A stretch of DNA of 64,000 bases from Erpobdella octoculata. Its lineage: Eukaryota; Annelida; Clitellata; Hirudinida; Erpobdellidae. Positions 1 through 12,500 of the stretch are shown here, one piece after another. Positions within the stretch are counted from its first letter, which is position 1. Every line of letters starts with the position of its first letter. A program made the position numbers and the translations under genes. The DNA lies in NCBI GenBank assembly GCA_963978895.1, contig OZ022243.1, positions 7,818,043-7,882,042 on the forward strand, given 5' to 3'. The notes beneath the pieces are model-generated. The model was not told the origin of the DNA. It worked only from the letters and a program-made list of their open reading frames with translations, and made no database searches.

Positions 1-1335
1 GTCAAGGCAAGCATTATAAACATCCTTCATTAATTAGTTTTTGTGGTAGTTCATAGCAGTGATTTTAATGTTACAAAAAGATTTTGTTTCAGTATTATAA
101 AGTTTACTCTATAGGTTTTCAGTTCTATTTAGTATACAGTTTTGTTTTATTTTCAGTTTCAGTTCAATAGCTGATTTACTGGGAGTGCCTGCAGCATGTG
201 CCTCTCGTTCTGTCACTCATTAAAAACTCTTTTATTTATATACACAATACGTGGATATCTTGATACATCTTTATGTAACTCTGTTTCTCATTGAGGAAGA
301 CTTACAAGCCACTGCAGTGGAGAAAAGGTCATGCTTTTTAAAAGTCTAACCTTATAATTATAAATGATTTTTTTATAGATAATTGAGATATGTACAGAAT
401 TCCACAACCTAATACATTTTTTACATATTACAGGCATTCCAGGCTCATTGAGGAGCTAGAGACACCATCCACTTTTATGGCCGTGGAGAGCAATAAGTCT
501 CAACAAGTGTTATCATCATCCTGGATTAATCAATTTCTGTAGTAGTTCATAGAGGCTCAAGGTCAGAGGTAAATGAAATTTTCCCAGCAACTTCAAAACA
601 AGATGCAAGTATGACAAGTGAAGCCAATAATGACCTCAATTTTTTTTAAGCCATGATATCACTCAAACAAATGATATACAAACATAAGTATGGGGAGCTG
701 ATTATTCTTCCAGCCTGAAATCAACAATGTGTTATATCACATGTACTACACATCTATAGATATATGTAGGGGTATTTATTATGTGAGTGAGAAAAATTAA
801 GTGCTATTTGAGAAACCTAAAAAAAATCCAAAATTTACAAAAAGTGTGTCATGAGCAATTTCACTTGAATAAAGCGATTCTTCTTCCCCAGACAATGATA
901 AAGTAATCACATACACAAAAATAGATAGATTCAATATCAGTTTATTTTTCAAAATGATTCCGTTTCAGTTGAAGTAATTAAATCTACTTAATCCACTTCC
1001 ACCTAGACCTAAACAGTCGTGGAGATCATCAATTCATGGCAAGCATTATAAACATCTTCGATTATTCAATTTTTGTAGTAGTTCCTAGAGGCTCTAGATC
1101 AGAGCTAAATGTATTAGCCCAGTAACTTTAAAACAAGATGCAAGTATGAAAAGCGAAACCAATAATGACCTCAATCATTTTATTTATTTGAGGCGCAATA
1201 GTCTCTTCGTTCGACTGATTCCTCATCTGGAGGATGTTGAAGAGACCAAAACAACTATAGTGAAGTAGAAATAAATTTGGCAGGTATCATAAACGTTCTA
1301 GATTAATTATTTTTTTGTAGTAGTCTGGGACAGTA
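1..1335. repeat. Local dispersed repeat, four partial copies
   Basis: Similar sequence recurs at about 1-60, 515-650, 1030-1180 and 1280-1335. The shared core includes GGCAAGCATTATAAACATC, TTTTTGTAGTAGTTC, TAGAGGCTC and AAAACAAGATGCAAGTATGA. Copies at 515 and 1030 align over more than 100 bases. No coding potential is visible and the family was not recognised. Confidence 0.6.
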
Positions 1336-2069
1336 AGGGAATAATTTTTAGTAAAACAATTGTCTTTCGCTGCTTAGAATAATATATTGTACATACTTAT
1401 ATTGTTTTATAAACGGTTAGCTTATGGAAGTCCCGACATATTGTTCTGCTTTCTTTTTTTTGCGATATAGACAATTGCAAAATTGATGCTTTTTATCTTG
1501 TGTATTTGTGTGCTCGTATCTTATAATGCCTTTATTTATTGTATATATATTTATCTCGTTTTATACCTTGTGTTTCTTGTAGATTTTTGTCGGACTGGTG
1601 TACGTTTTTATGCTCTCGATTGCTATATTACTTCCTGCATAGCATATTGATAATGACAGCAAAAACTTTCATCGTCATAGTAACTCTAAACATCTCTGTT
1701 TACTATTCACCGGGGCAATATATTTACAATACGACATCGCTATGAAATTTTATAGCTGTCTTAAAAGCATGTTTTTATTTTTTAAATTAACTCTCACTTG
1801 TTCACATTCAGCTGGAAATCATTTACAAACAAAATTTCAGCAGAAGGGTTAGTTTTACTTTTATTTTAAATCCCCATTGAAAATGTTTTGGTATACTGAT
1901 ATCTTTAGGACACGAACATGCGTGTTTCGAAGTCTTTTCTAAATATTGAAATGTAGACATAGTTGTAACCTTTGGTTAACCCTTTCTGGCCCTTTGACTC
2001 CATTTGCAGTCAAGACCTATAATAATTTTTTAGTCACAATTAGTGTGCACTGATATAATTTTGAATGTC

Positions 2070-2580
2070 GGATATCATAATGAGAGACAATCTACCCAAA
2101 TAACCTAAATTCATGCAGAAAAATATCCTTACAAACGAGTAACCTATATTTGTTTTTAATTTGTTTCAGACTTAAAAAGCAAGTACTTCCTGAGGAGCCA
2201 TCGTTAGTACTGTTTTGTTTTTCAAATAAAGATGAAATATAGCAAATATATATATATATACATTCAGTTAAATGAAATTTCTCTGAGACAATCTATTGAA
2301 ATAAGCTAAAATTGTAAAAAAAAATATTGTTATAAATGAGTAAATTTTTGTTTTTAATTTATTTCAGTTTTGACTTGGAGCCAGAAGACATGCTATGCTG
2401 TTAGTACTATTTTTATAAATGAGTAAATTTTTTGTTTTTAATTTATTCCAGTCTCCACAGGGAGGTTGATGAACAAGTGTTAGAATAATTTTTATAAATG
2501 AGTAAATTTTTTGTTTTAAATTTATTCCAGTCTTCCCAGTGGGCTTAAAGAAGTAGTGTTAGTACTTTTTTTTATAAAGA
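2070..2580 (+). repeat. Tandem repeat with splice-acceptor-like motif, four units
   Basis: Four units share GAGTAAATTTTTTGTTTTTA followed by ATTTATTYCAG and then a variable 40-50 base segment ending near GTTAGTACT. The CAGs fall at about 2170, 2368, 2452 and 2531. The first two units also share an upstream GACAATCTA block. The variable segments have no consistent open frame. Confidence 0.55.
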
Positions 2581-4239
2581 ATTTAAATATAACAAGAAAA
2601 TGTTTACATTCAGTTAATGAAATGCTACATGAACATTATTCAGATTATTATTATTAAAAATGACAATTTATATAGCAGATGTTTTTCTTTGGGGGGGAGG
2701 GCAGATAAACAATAAATTTACATACAAATATTAAGGTGAATCAAACGCTCAACATTTTGTAAACTCTTTATTTTGGTTATGGCCCTATGATTCTTGTGTT
2801 TCATTTCATGAGTTATCACTCCTTTTTCAAATTTCTCAATTTATATGAGTCTGTATAACATTATTAATATCAATTATTGACAGACAAAATTTCCAATATT
2901 GGTATTTAGGAATCCACATATGTTAAAAGTAGAGGTGCACCGATAATCGGTTGATTACCGATTTTTGACTTTTAAAACTTGTTTATTCATTACTATGTGT
3001 AGCACTGTCAAACAATAAATATTATCAAGTTGTTTCTGCTATACTTCACAATGGCTGGCACTTACCAGTTAAACTGCAATTAAATTAAACTTACTGAAAT
3101 GCACATAAAAATGCATTAACATCTACCAAAAACTAAAACGTGACATTGAGACAAAATTTTGTTTATCAAATCACATCGTTGCAGGTTATCTCCATGTTTG
3201 TTTCACCTTCCCAGACTGCTTCTCAAGCACATTTTGCTTACAAACAAGTTTGATTAAACTCTATCACAACCCAAATTAAACACACCCATAATGTGTCATC
3301 AAACGTCAATCAGTTTATATTGACTGATTTCTAGTTGTTCCTTGTGTGCTCTCACACAGAGTAAACCTTATTATTAGTAATAAGTGTCTGGGTGGTACAG
3401 TTTCTATTATATTCAAATTAATATATATAGGACACCAACAATTTACACTCACACCCACTCACGGTTTGTTATAGTCTCTTCTACATATCTCTATGATTGT
3501 GAGTGGAAGCCTGAATAAAGCTTGGTTTGAAATTTTTCTATACTGACAGTTAATAACAGAAAAGCAGTTTGAGACACAATGATAATGATGTAAAGAAGTT
3601 GGCTTCTGTTGTTAGTCCACAACCAAATAGAGTAACAAAGTACCAAGCAAAAAAACTGCAGACCTTGTGTATTATTACTTCCTCTGATTACTTATCACTA
3701 TTTATTTTAGACCATCACCACCGTACTAAAAAAATTAAAATGCAGGTCTCCAAGTTTTTAATAAGTCGTGTGGAGTTATTTTGGAAACATCTAAAAAGAC
3801 AAATCACCAAGAATATAAAAAAGCGAAAAGGGAGTAGCAGTTTCAGGCCAGCAACCACCTCTCAAGGACACTTACAAATTCTTCTTAAAATCTCCAAAAT
3901 GAGAGCTGCTTGAACATACTTCAAAACAATGTAAGTAAATTGAAACTTGAAAAAAGTTTAATGTAAAAAATTAAATACAACTAAATATATTGTTTTAGCA
4001 TCCAATAGAGAGTGCTCCTAATCGAGACTGGGGAACTAAAAATTATTAGTCTGGCATTTCCTCACAAGCATGGCCATATTTCACCAATCTTCCAGAAACA
4101 TCACTGACTGAAGATAATAACCGCATCAAGTTCAAGCTGGAACTTAAGACTTAACAAGATGGCTCCTAATCTAGCTCGAAGAGTGCGGGAAATCCCGGCT
4201 TGAAAAAGACTGAGATCTTCATCATCATTTCAACTCATC
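2581..4239. other. No gene recognised; hAT-like terminus near 2933
   Basis: AGAGGTGCACCGATAATCGG at about 2933 looks like a hAT transposon end, but no matching inverted end was found nearby. The open frame at 3569-3913 encodes a basic, unrecognised peptide and is probably fortuitous. Confidence 0.35.
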
Positions 4240-4401
4240 GTGCCGGCGGGAAGACTAAAGAACGCCGGAGATAGAAGATTCGCGGTTGCTGGCCCAAGAG
4301 TATGGAATACTCTTTCCCCAGAGGTCACCTCCGCAGTAACAGTTGAAGGCTTCAGGAAAAGAATCAAGACGCATCTGTGCAGTGGCCTTGAAGCCCTTTA
4401 G
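4240..4401 (+). pseudogene. LINE (L2/CR1-type) reverse transcriptase C-terminal remnant
   Basis: The frame reads VPAGRLKNAGDRRFAVAGPR followed by VWNTLSPEV and ends at a TAG. The GDRxFxVAGPRxWNxLP pattern is typical of the extreme C-terminus of L2/CR1-like LINE polyproteins. It is followed within 40 bases by an (ATA)n stretch at about 4428-4442, as expected for a LINE 3' tail. The rest of the element is missing. Confidence 0.75.
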
Positions 4402-4649
4402 GACCTACGCCACTTTAAATTTATCAAACCATAATAATAATAAATAGCTCTCTACACTATAAGAACCAGAAAGAGACAAGAATCCATGGGAGAAATTTTT
4501 CTCTTTCTGTGGCCGAGCGATAGAGTAAAATGAACAAAAAGAGGACTCACAAAAACAAAACTGCCCTGAAGAAAATTATTGATATTCTTAGACAACTCAA
4601 CTCTTAACTTCCTGGAAGACCATCCTATGGAAATCCCATGCGATCATTG

Positions 4650-4899
4650 AATGAATGAATGAATGTATTTATATAGCGCCAGATAAGTCAGAGGCGCTTA
4701 CGAAGGTTCCTTTGGAATCGGAAACTTCGAAGAACACGCTATTTACATAGACATGAGTTAACCCTAGATAACGCTGAGTTGACGTGAGCACATGTGAGTT
4801 AGTTTCTTGCTCAAGGAAATTACGTGCCTGGACCGGGAATCGAACCCGGGTCCTACGACTCTCAAAGCCGGTATCTATACCACTAGACCAACACGTCCC
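4650..4899 (-). mobile_element. tRNA-derived SINE
   Basis: On the minus strand a tRNA-like head at about 4899-4825 shows an A box (TGGTCTAGTGGTATAG) and a perfect B box (GGTTCGATTCC). Its anticodon arm pairs poorly, so it is not a functional tRNA. The body contains the TTTATATAGCGCC / GGCGCTTAC hairpin motif seen in many marine-invertebrate SINEs, and the element ends in a (CATT)n tail at about 4655. Confidence 0.75.
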
Positions 4900-4904
4900 A
4901 CACT

Positions 4905-6570
4905 AAGCACATGAATAAAAGGCCAATTGACCTATTCTGTAGAAATTTAAAGAAAATTAAAGAAGAATAATAAAATACTACCTAGAGTAGTAAGACTTCT
5001 ACTAACCATTGACACGTCAGCTTAATGAATACTTAAAACATGATATATAAATGCTAGCAATCTCTAAGGAATAGATTGTAAGATACAATCACTGTGCCTC
5101 GATCAAAACCAATGCATTAAATACTTTAGAAAAAATGGCCATTTGCATATACTCTCAAACTGAATGAATTAAGTTATTCAATCAAATAATCCCTGAGTCA
5201 CTCTTAGCATGTGAGTTCTCAACCAGAAATGTTTGTTATTTTTGCTACAGATACACATGAAACTACTGAAGAATATATGTATCTAAGTGAAGCTTCTTGT
5301 CATATGTGTCGTTCGGAAGATGTAGACAAGTTTTCATGTTTCAACCTTATAGATTTGTCTAGATCTAAAAGTTTAGTTCTTTTATTAGATAACCAGTACT
5401 TGACGCACGCTCCCTGCAAAGCATGTTTTTTTTTTTATTTTTTAGAGAGGGGATAAAATTTTTTATGAGTATTTTGGTGTATTTTTCTGTTATCACCTTC
5501 TGAACATCATCACCTAGCTAAGGGCAGTTCTAGCTTTAAGCCTTAACCGCACAACATATTTGACCTACACTATTACATAACATGGGTCGATAGTGACCCG
5601 ATGCATCATTGCTTATATATCTCTAAAATAGTCATGCTACAACCACATAACAATCAGAATGTTCCTGCTACATACATCAGCAAAATGTTAATATAATTAT
5701 CTTGAGTTAGAGCCGCAAGCATCAGACATGCCAGATAAGGTCTGGTCGGAACTGGAAAAATTATAGAAAACGAAGCAGATGCATTCATATGCTTCTTTGA
5801 CGATCATATTTTGCAAATGTTTTTTACAAATAAGAACCAGTTTGGTCGTTTTCACAAAATATCAAAAAAGTAAAAATGCTGCTGACTGGTTGCTTGGGAA
5901 CATTTTGTAAAGCGAATTTGTTGGAGAATGCCTTTGAATTTATGAAAAGGCACTATACATGGTTACTACAGAGCTGACCAAGGCAGTATAATGTTTTACT
6001 GTTCACAATAAAATTTTATAGCCAAACAACTCATCATCAAATTAGGGTTGCACATGAATGGATAAACAGGATTCCCACTGTTGATATATACTACTATCTA
6101 GAAATATACCAGACTAGGAAACATGATTGGCAGAATTAGGAAGAAAAGATCAACTTAATTTTTTTATCACAACTAATCACAGTTCGAGAAAAAGCGTGAA
6201 CTCGAATATTCATCAACATAGACCTAGGCCAATGGAGGCTTTCGAAATACATGGCCGGTGATGTTAAATAAGACTACATATACAATGAACATGGCAAGGA
6301 TAAAAACCTGTGTTCCAAGAACAAATAAGAGGACATAGACTAAAAATCCTCAAGGACCAGGACCATCACAAGAACAAAAATAAAGATAAATTGCAAGAAG
6401 GCTTGGTGAAATACATTTATCTACATAGTCTTTAATTCTAACTAGCATAAGCATACTTTAACCCAATCACAGAAGTAGTTGAAAATAATATCAGAACATA
6501 AGCTAATCAATTATTGTATTAATTAATGTCAAAGCATCTAAAAGCTAATTCTACGAATAGCAATGTCGTT
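4905..6570. other. No gene recognised downstream of the reductase
   Basis: AT-rich sequence without convincing coding frames. It includes the presumed 3' UTR of the reductase just below 6571. Confidence 0.4.
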
Positions 6571-9500
6571 TCAAAACGTGAATCGCTGCTTCTGATCGAA
6601 CATTAACTTGTCCAATGCAGGCATGCAGGCCAACTGAATCATAGGTGGTGGACCACACAGGGTAACTAAGACATCATCACCAGGTTTGCACAGGTTGTTC
6701 GACAACATTTCAGCAGATACAAACCCGCTTCCGTACTTCCAACCTTCATAAATAAAACGAAAAAAAGTTGACAACGTGAAGTAAAACAAATTAAAACTAG
6801 TAGTTACATCATATCAATGCTGGACTTAGATGATAAACTACATGTACAGAAAAATGACTCGCAGAAAGATAAGTTTCCTCTTTACTTCTTTTTCTTACAA
6901 ATGATGAAAAGGCCACATCTGAAGTTAGTAATTTAATTATACATCCACTGTACAATTCCTAGACCACGTTGAAAGAAATTATAACTGGACGCTAGTCAGA
7001 ATCAGCGACACTGCATCTTAAAAATCAAGACTTAAAAGAAGTCTTTGAAACAAAGCAGTCACAAATATTTCTAATAGTTTCAATTAGCTCAGTAGTTGCA
7101 GCAAGCAGTAACCATGAATGAAGCTCAGCGAGTTAGCCGACCTAGACCTAGGTTCATCTCTCATCCAGTTTTAGGAACCATCGCGTCTGCACCATCCGTA
7201 TCGTCTGATAAGTGCGGCATAGAAACTGCTGCAAAGATAAAACCCAATAACCTTACGATTGGATACCTCAACGCTCAATCAGTAAGAAATAAGACGGCGT
7301 CTATTCTGAAAGTTATTGCCGAACTGAGACTCGACATTTTTTCAATCGTGGAAACTTGGACAGAAACAGACGATGTATCAATTCGAACCATCGCTTCAGA
7401 AGGATTCGTCAGCGTTGATAGACCCCGTTACTCAGAAGTCTCTGGTTGTCGTCTTCCAACGGGCGGGAGTATAGCTCTCATTTTCTGCAATACGTTTCAA
7501 TTCAAAAAACTAGATCTGGATACAAGCCCTCACTCTTTTGAATTTATCGCAGTAATTCCTCAAAAAATCTTATCATCACCATTTATCGCCTAGATGGTAA
7601 AAACAATATGTTTACACAGAATTTCAACACTTGCTTGAAACGGTCGTCGTCTACAACTGCAGTTTCATCATCCTGGGAGATGTAAATATCCATCTCGATG
7701 TTACCCACGACTCAGACTCAAAGAAATTTTTCTCGATATTAATTAAAACAGTTTTGGCCTCATGCAGTTGATCTCTTCACCGACGCACTGAGCTGGTAAT
7801 ACACTAGATGTCGCTCTTGTTAGAGATGACGGGTCGAAAGAGGTTCATGTGACAGTTTACCCCCCTGTCATTTCCGATCACTCTGTGGTTTCTCTCAAAT
7901 TACCGTTTTGTAAACCACACAAAAATTTGTCTTTACCGAACATTGATTCTTCCGATCCTCCTATATGGCTCGGAGACATGGACATTGTTTAAATCCGATG
8001 TGAATAGACTTGAAGTATTCCAAATGCAATGCCTGCGGCAAATACTGGGAGTCTCCATCCGCGACCGCATTCGAAACGAGACGATCCGTGAACGGTGTGA
8101 TCGACAACCACTGATCGACAAACACATCCAAAAACGGCGACTACGGTGGTTCGGGCACGTCTGCCGAATGGATGATAAACGGCTTCCCAATAGTTTACTT
8201 TGGCGGGAGCGACCGCCTGGCTGGCGCATCCAACGTTCGGCGCCAAAGAAAACATGGCTGAAAATTATTGATGGGGACCTCAAGAGGAAGCGACTGACCG
8301 CCGATGGGGCGAGAAGGGTTGCAGCCGACCGAGGAAAATGGAAGATTGTGGTGGAAGACGTTCGTGGTCCCGTGGCACCGACAGCAGCGTATTGGCTGTG
8401 AGGACATCCTCCTCCCCAAGCGCCGGCTACGGACTAAATAATAATAATAAATAATAAACCACAGCCGGCTTGTTTTACTGCCACAACACGTCTTTGGAAA
8501 AGTTTCAACCGTGATGCCTTCCAGAGTGCACTTCAGAATAGCATTCTCTGTTCTGCGAAAACCGTCTGGAACAATATGTCTATTGATGACCTCTTACTCA
8601 TCTATATTGAGTTCACTCATCGATGATCTCGTCACTGTCCAGAAGCCCTGCCGACCAATTACTCCCTGGTTTAATGCTAACTGTTGGAGTGAGAAGCGAA
8701 GATTGCTGTGTTTTGAACGTATTTACCGTCGTACTAAACAAGACCAGGATCGGCAACGGTGGGTTGAACAGCTGCGGCACGCCCATCGGGTCTACCAGAG
8801 TGCTCAGCAAGAATACTAGCAGACCCTTATTACAAACAGTTCAGGTAATGCTAACAAGCTGTGGAATTCCTTGTAATAATGATAATAAATAATGGTAAAA
8901 CCGAATAAAGGACACCACAAACAATATCACATTCCTCATCAACACCAATCACTTTATCACTCCACCATTATTCACCCTACAAGCAACACCATCATCAAAA
9001 CGTATGAGCAAAAATCATCGATGATTATTCTCGGCCAACGCAGACAATGCCCCTGGATTTTCTTGTAGCTGACATTCAAAAACCCATTTTAGGAGCTGAT
9101 TTTTTTAAGGCATTTCAATCTTAAAGTGGACATGCTTAACAAACGTTTAATAGACAACACAACTTCCTTGACAGTCATCGGGTCTATTTCTAAGACAGAC
9201 CCCACCCAGATCCACCTCTCCAGATTGTCAGTGGAAGCCATAGCAAAACTCTTTGAAAGATATTCAACTCTCAACCGACTGTCAAATTTCAACCCTATTT
9301 GAATATTATTCACCTCAGTTACTTGATCAAAAGAATTTAGCATACAAAGGTGTTCCTGCCATCGATAACCAGCTTTATTTCACGCAGATATACATTGTTG
9401 GGTTCAAATCAATAGAGCATTGTAGATGTATTATTGACATTTGTCTTTTCTACAAATTTTCAAAATGCCTTACTGGCTTTAACTTAATTACAAAGTTTAA

Positions 9501-12500
9501 ACTATCTAATTGCCTAACCACAGGGAACAAAGCTATGCTTAGACTACACAAATTAGCATACACAAAATTGATGCTTCTAAGTGTTATTTCAGAATCGAAT
9601 CACAACTGGGTGGGACTCATAACCTCATTATGTGGTCAACTCAACCACCTGTTTGTATGACTGTGTTCTCAAATTGGTATTAGGAGCCTAGTAGCCTGTT
9701 GGTTTTTCTGTTTGAGAAATTAAATAAGAAAAATAAATAATCTGCCTGTTTCTTCATATTTGAATGGTTAGACCAAATATGTGAGCTGACAGCAGCAATA
9801 TTCAATACAAATTGCTTCTTGCTACAAGTACAGGCAGTCGCATAGGCTAGGCTTGTACCTTTAAGCTCAAATACTGGCTAGGGCACTTTGGATAAGGCTA
9901 ATTTGGTGTTGTGCCATTGTTTATTACTGATGATCTACTTGGGCACAATAAAAATAGTTACATAAAAATAAATGTATAAGATGTGTTCTGTGCCAAAAAA
10001 GTCTTTTTTTAAATGTTCTATTGAGTCATCTTTCTTTTCTTTGCTCAATAAGTTTAAGACCCAAGAGCACAATTTTTGTTTTAAAGTAAAGATTAGCTTT
10101 TCTACTATTAATATTCAATTTTCATTGAGATACGATTTTCCACAATATTGGTTTATACATTTGAAGTGGAGAGGTCGTTACTCGTAACAGAAGGCTGAAA
10201 TGCTATAAGTGGCATAGTCTTATTAACTCAAGAACTTTTGTATTAATTGGTCAAAATAGTTAATTATTGTTTCAAGCTAAATGTAAGTTATTCGATTATA
10301 ACATATTCAAATTTCAATGAGATATGACTTCTCCATCTATTCTAAATCTAAGTCTGAAGTAACAAAACAACTATGCAATATATCTGACTCTTTTTCCCCA
10401 CAACTTTTCAGATAATTGATCTAAAGACTTAGATTTTGTTTCAGATTGAACATCAGCTTTTCTGTTAGCACACTTTTAAATTTCATTGGGTCAGTGCCTA
10501 CTGATCAATGTCTATGACCAATCAAATCTACAATGAGGTCAGTGCATGCTACAACAAACCGCAACAATTTAAGACATTCAGAAAATACATACTAAAGCCC
10601 ATGGGACTGGTTTGCCCTTGGAGCCTCTATAACCAGCCATCGATTCCTGCATTGCTTCATTATTGAGCAGCTGAACATTATACATTATAAAATTAATAAT
10701 GTGTGCTTGATAAACTTGCATTTTACTTTATTACATTACAGGCACAGTAACACTGCTAAATGCACAACTCGGCAGTGCATCACATTTCATTATCTTCTGT
10801 GTATTTTGTACATCTATAACAGGTTTTTATTGATATTCGAATTATGTTTATATAAAACATAACACACACTGCTGCAATCAGATCACGACTTATCCACAGG
10901 TCCTTCACTTAAGGAAACCAACTTACACTTGCAAAAGCTTGCAAGTGTAAGTCCCTATCATAGATTCCTGATAAATAAGATTGATAAAATCCCTAGACAA
11001 CTCACTAAAAATATTCCTTCTCTTCATCAAGCACCTTACCCCGTCCGAATTAAGATGCTCGGTTTGCAATCACTCGAATACCGAAGGCATGTTTTAGACC
11101 TCTGTTTATGTTATAAGATATTGCATGGGAATTTCTGCAACAATTTGGTACATCATTTTTACCCCTTTAACTACCCGGCTACCAGGGTTCACAGTTACAA
11201 ACTTCAAACCAATGTGTCCACTATAAATACTACCTAATACTTTTATTTAATCGCATTGTGAATGTTTGGAATTTATTGCCATATCGGACTGTTTCTTCTA
11301 CTACTTTCTTGAGTTTTAAAAATCATATTGCTCGAATGGATTTATCTCTATTTATGTCCAGCAATTGAGACGTCGTCTTATCATCAATTCTTGTTTTCTT
11401 CTGTTTTGGATTTTTTTATCAAAGTGTTACTTTTTTTTATTCTGACTGCAAGTGTTAATGCATACGTTGTTTCAGGATGGAGTTAGCGATTCGTTGAATC
11501 CTTCCACCAGTTTGTGCCAAATAAATAAATGAATGAATAAATAAAACTAGGCTTTCCATACCGATTTGACATCTGAATATTTTTAAACTGCATTCTGAAA
11601 ATCAAATTGATCTTAAAGCCGGAAATATACACTGTAGTTCAGGTGCTTCAGATCAAGCTGCAACTGTAGGAAAGCCAGCTGAACAAGTACAGGCACTTCC
11701 ACTTGACAGACACTTACCATTTAAAAATCAACAGCTCAAATTGTTCAAACATTTGAATAACTGCAAAGCATAAAAGAGCAATCAATGAAAGATGCAACTT
11801 CACTTACTAGGCACTGAGACTCCTACAATGACGCTTACAGTTAAACTGGCTGAACTGACAACCAGTTACAAAATGAATGAAAAGAGGTCTTGAAATGTTT
11901 GCTTACACAAATCACAATACATCGTGGACGGATAAACCACTACACAGAACACCAGATGTCTTACATTTTTAAACTTTCACTGTTTACACTTTCTCAATTT
12001 TTAAACAAAGATCACCAACATTAGAACAAAAATATCAAATTTAAAAAACCTGGCTTTGGTCTGTCAACAGTGTACCATACATGGAAGCGATCCTTGTGGA
12101 TCTGAGACAAATCTTCCAATTCATCTTTTAACAAAATATCTTCTTCTGTCTGATTGGCAAACACAAGCCACATTTGGGTGTTATCTTCTGGATCTTTCAA
12201 TATCTGTTGAATCATTTGATACATTGGAGTAATACCTGAACCACCAGCTATCATGCACAGCTTGTTATAAACAAATGTCTTTGGAGGTGTCTTCTTATTT
12301 TCTTGAATTTTAAAAATACCTAAACAAACATTGTGATCAAGAGTTATAAGCATCTTTAATCGATTTATATAAACTTAAAATATAAATCTAAAAACATCAT
12401 TATCAACAAATTACTGTTTATGTGACTTAGTGTAACTAATAGAATTATTTTCTTATCAATGATTGCCCCTTTTCATCCATGAATCAAAAAGTTAGTTTTG

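Noticed and set aside
3569..3913. 114-codon basic protein
   Set aside because: No recognisable domain, no splice partners, and AT-rich surroundings with transposon termini; likely chance.
4825..4899. Functional tRNA gene
   Set aside because: A and B boxes are good but the anticodon stem-loop is malformed, and it is joined to a SINE body and tail.
5211..5456. 81-codon frame containing several Cys
   Set aside because: No matching pattern, ends in a poly-T-encoded Phe run; no supporting context.
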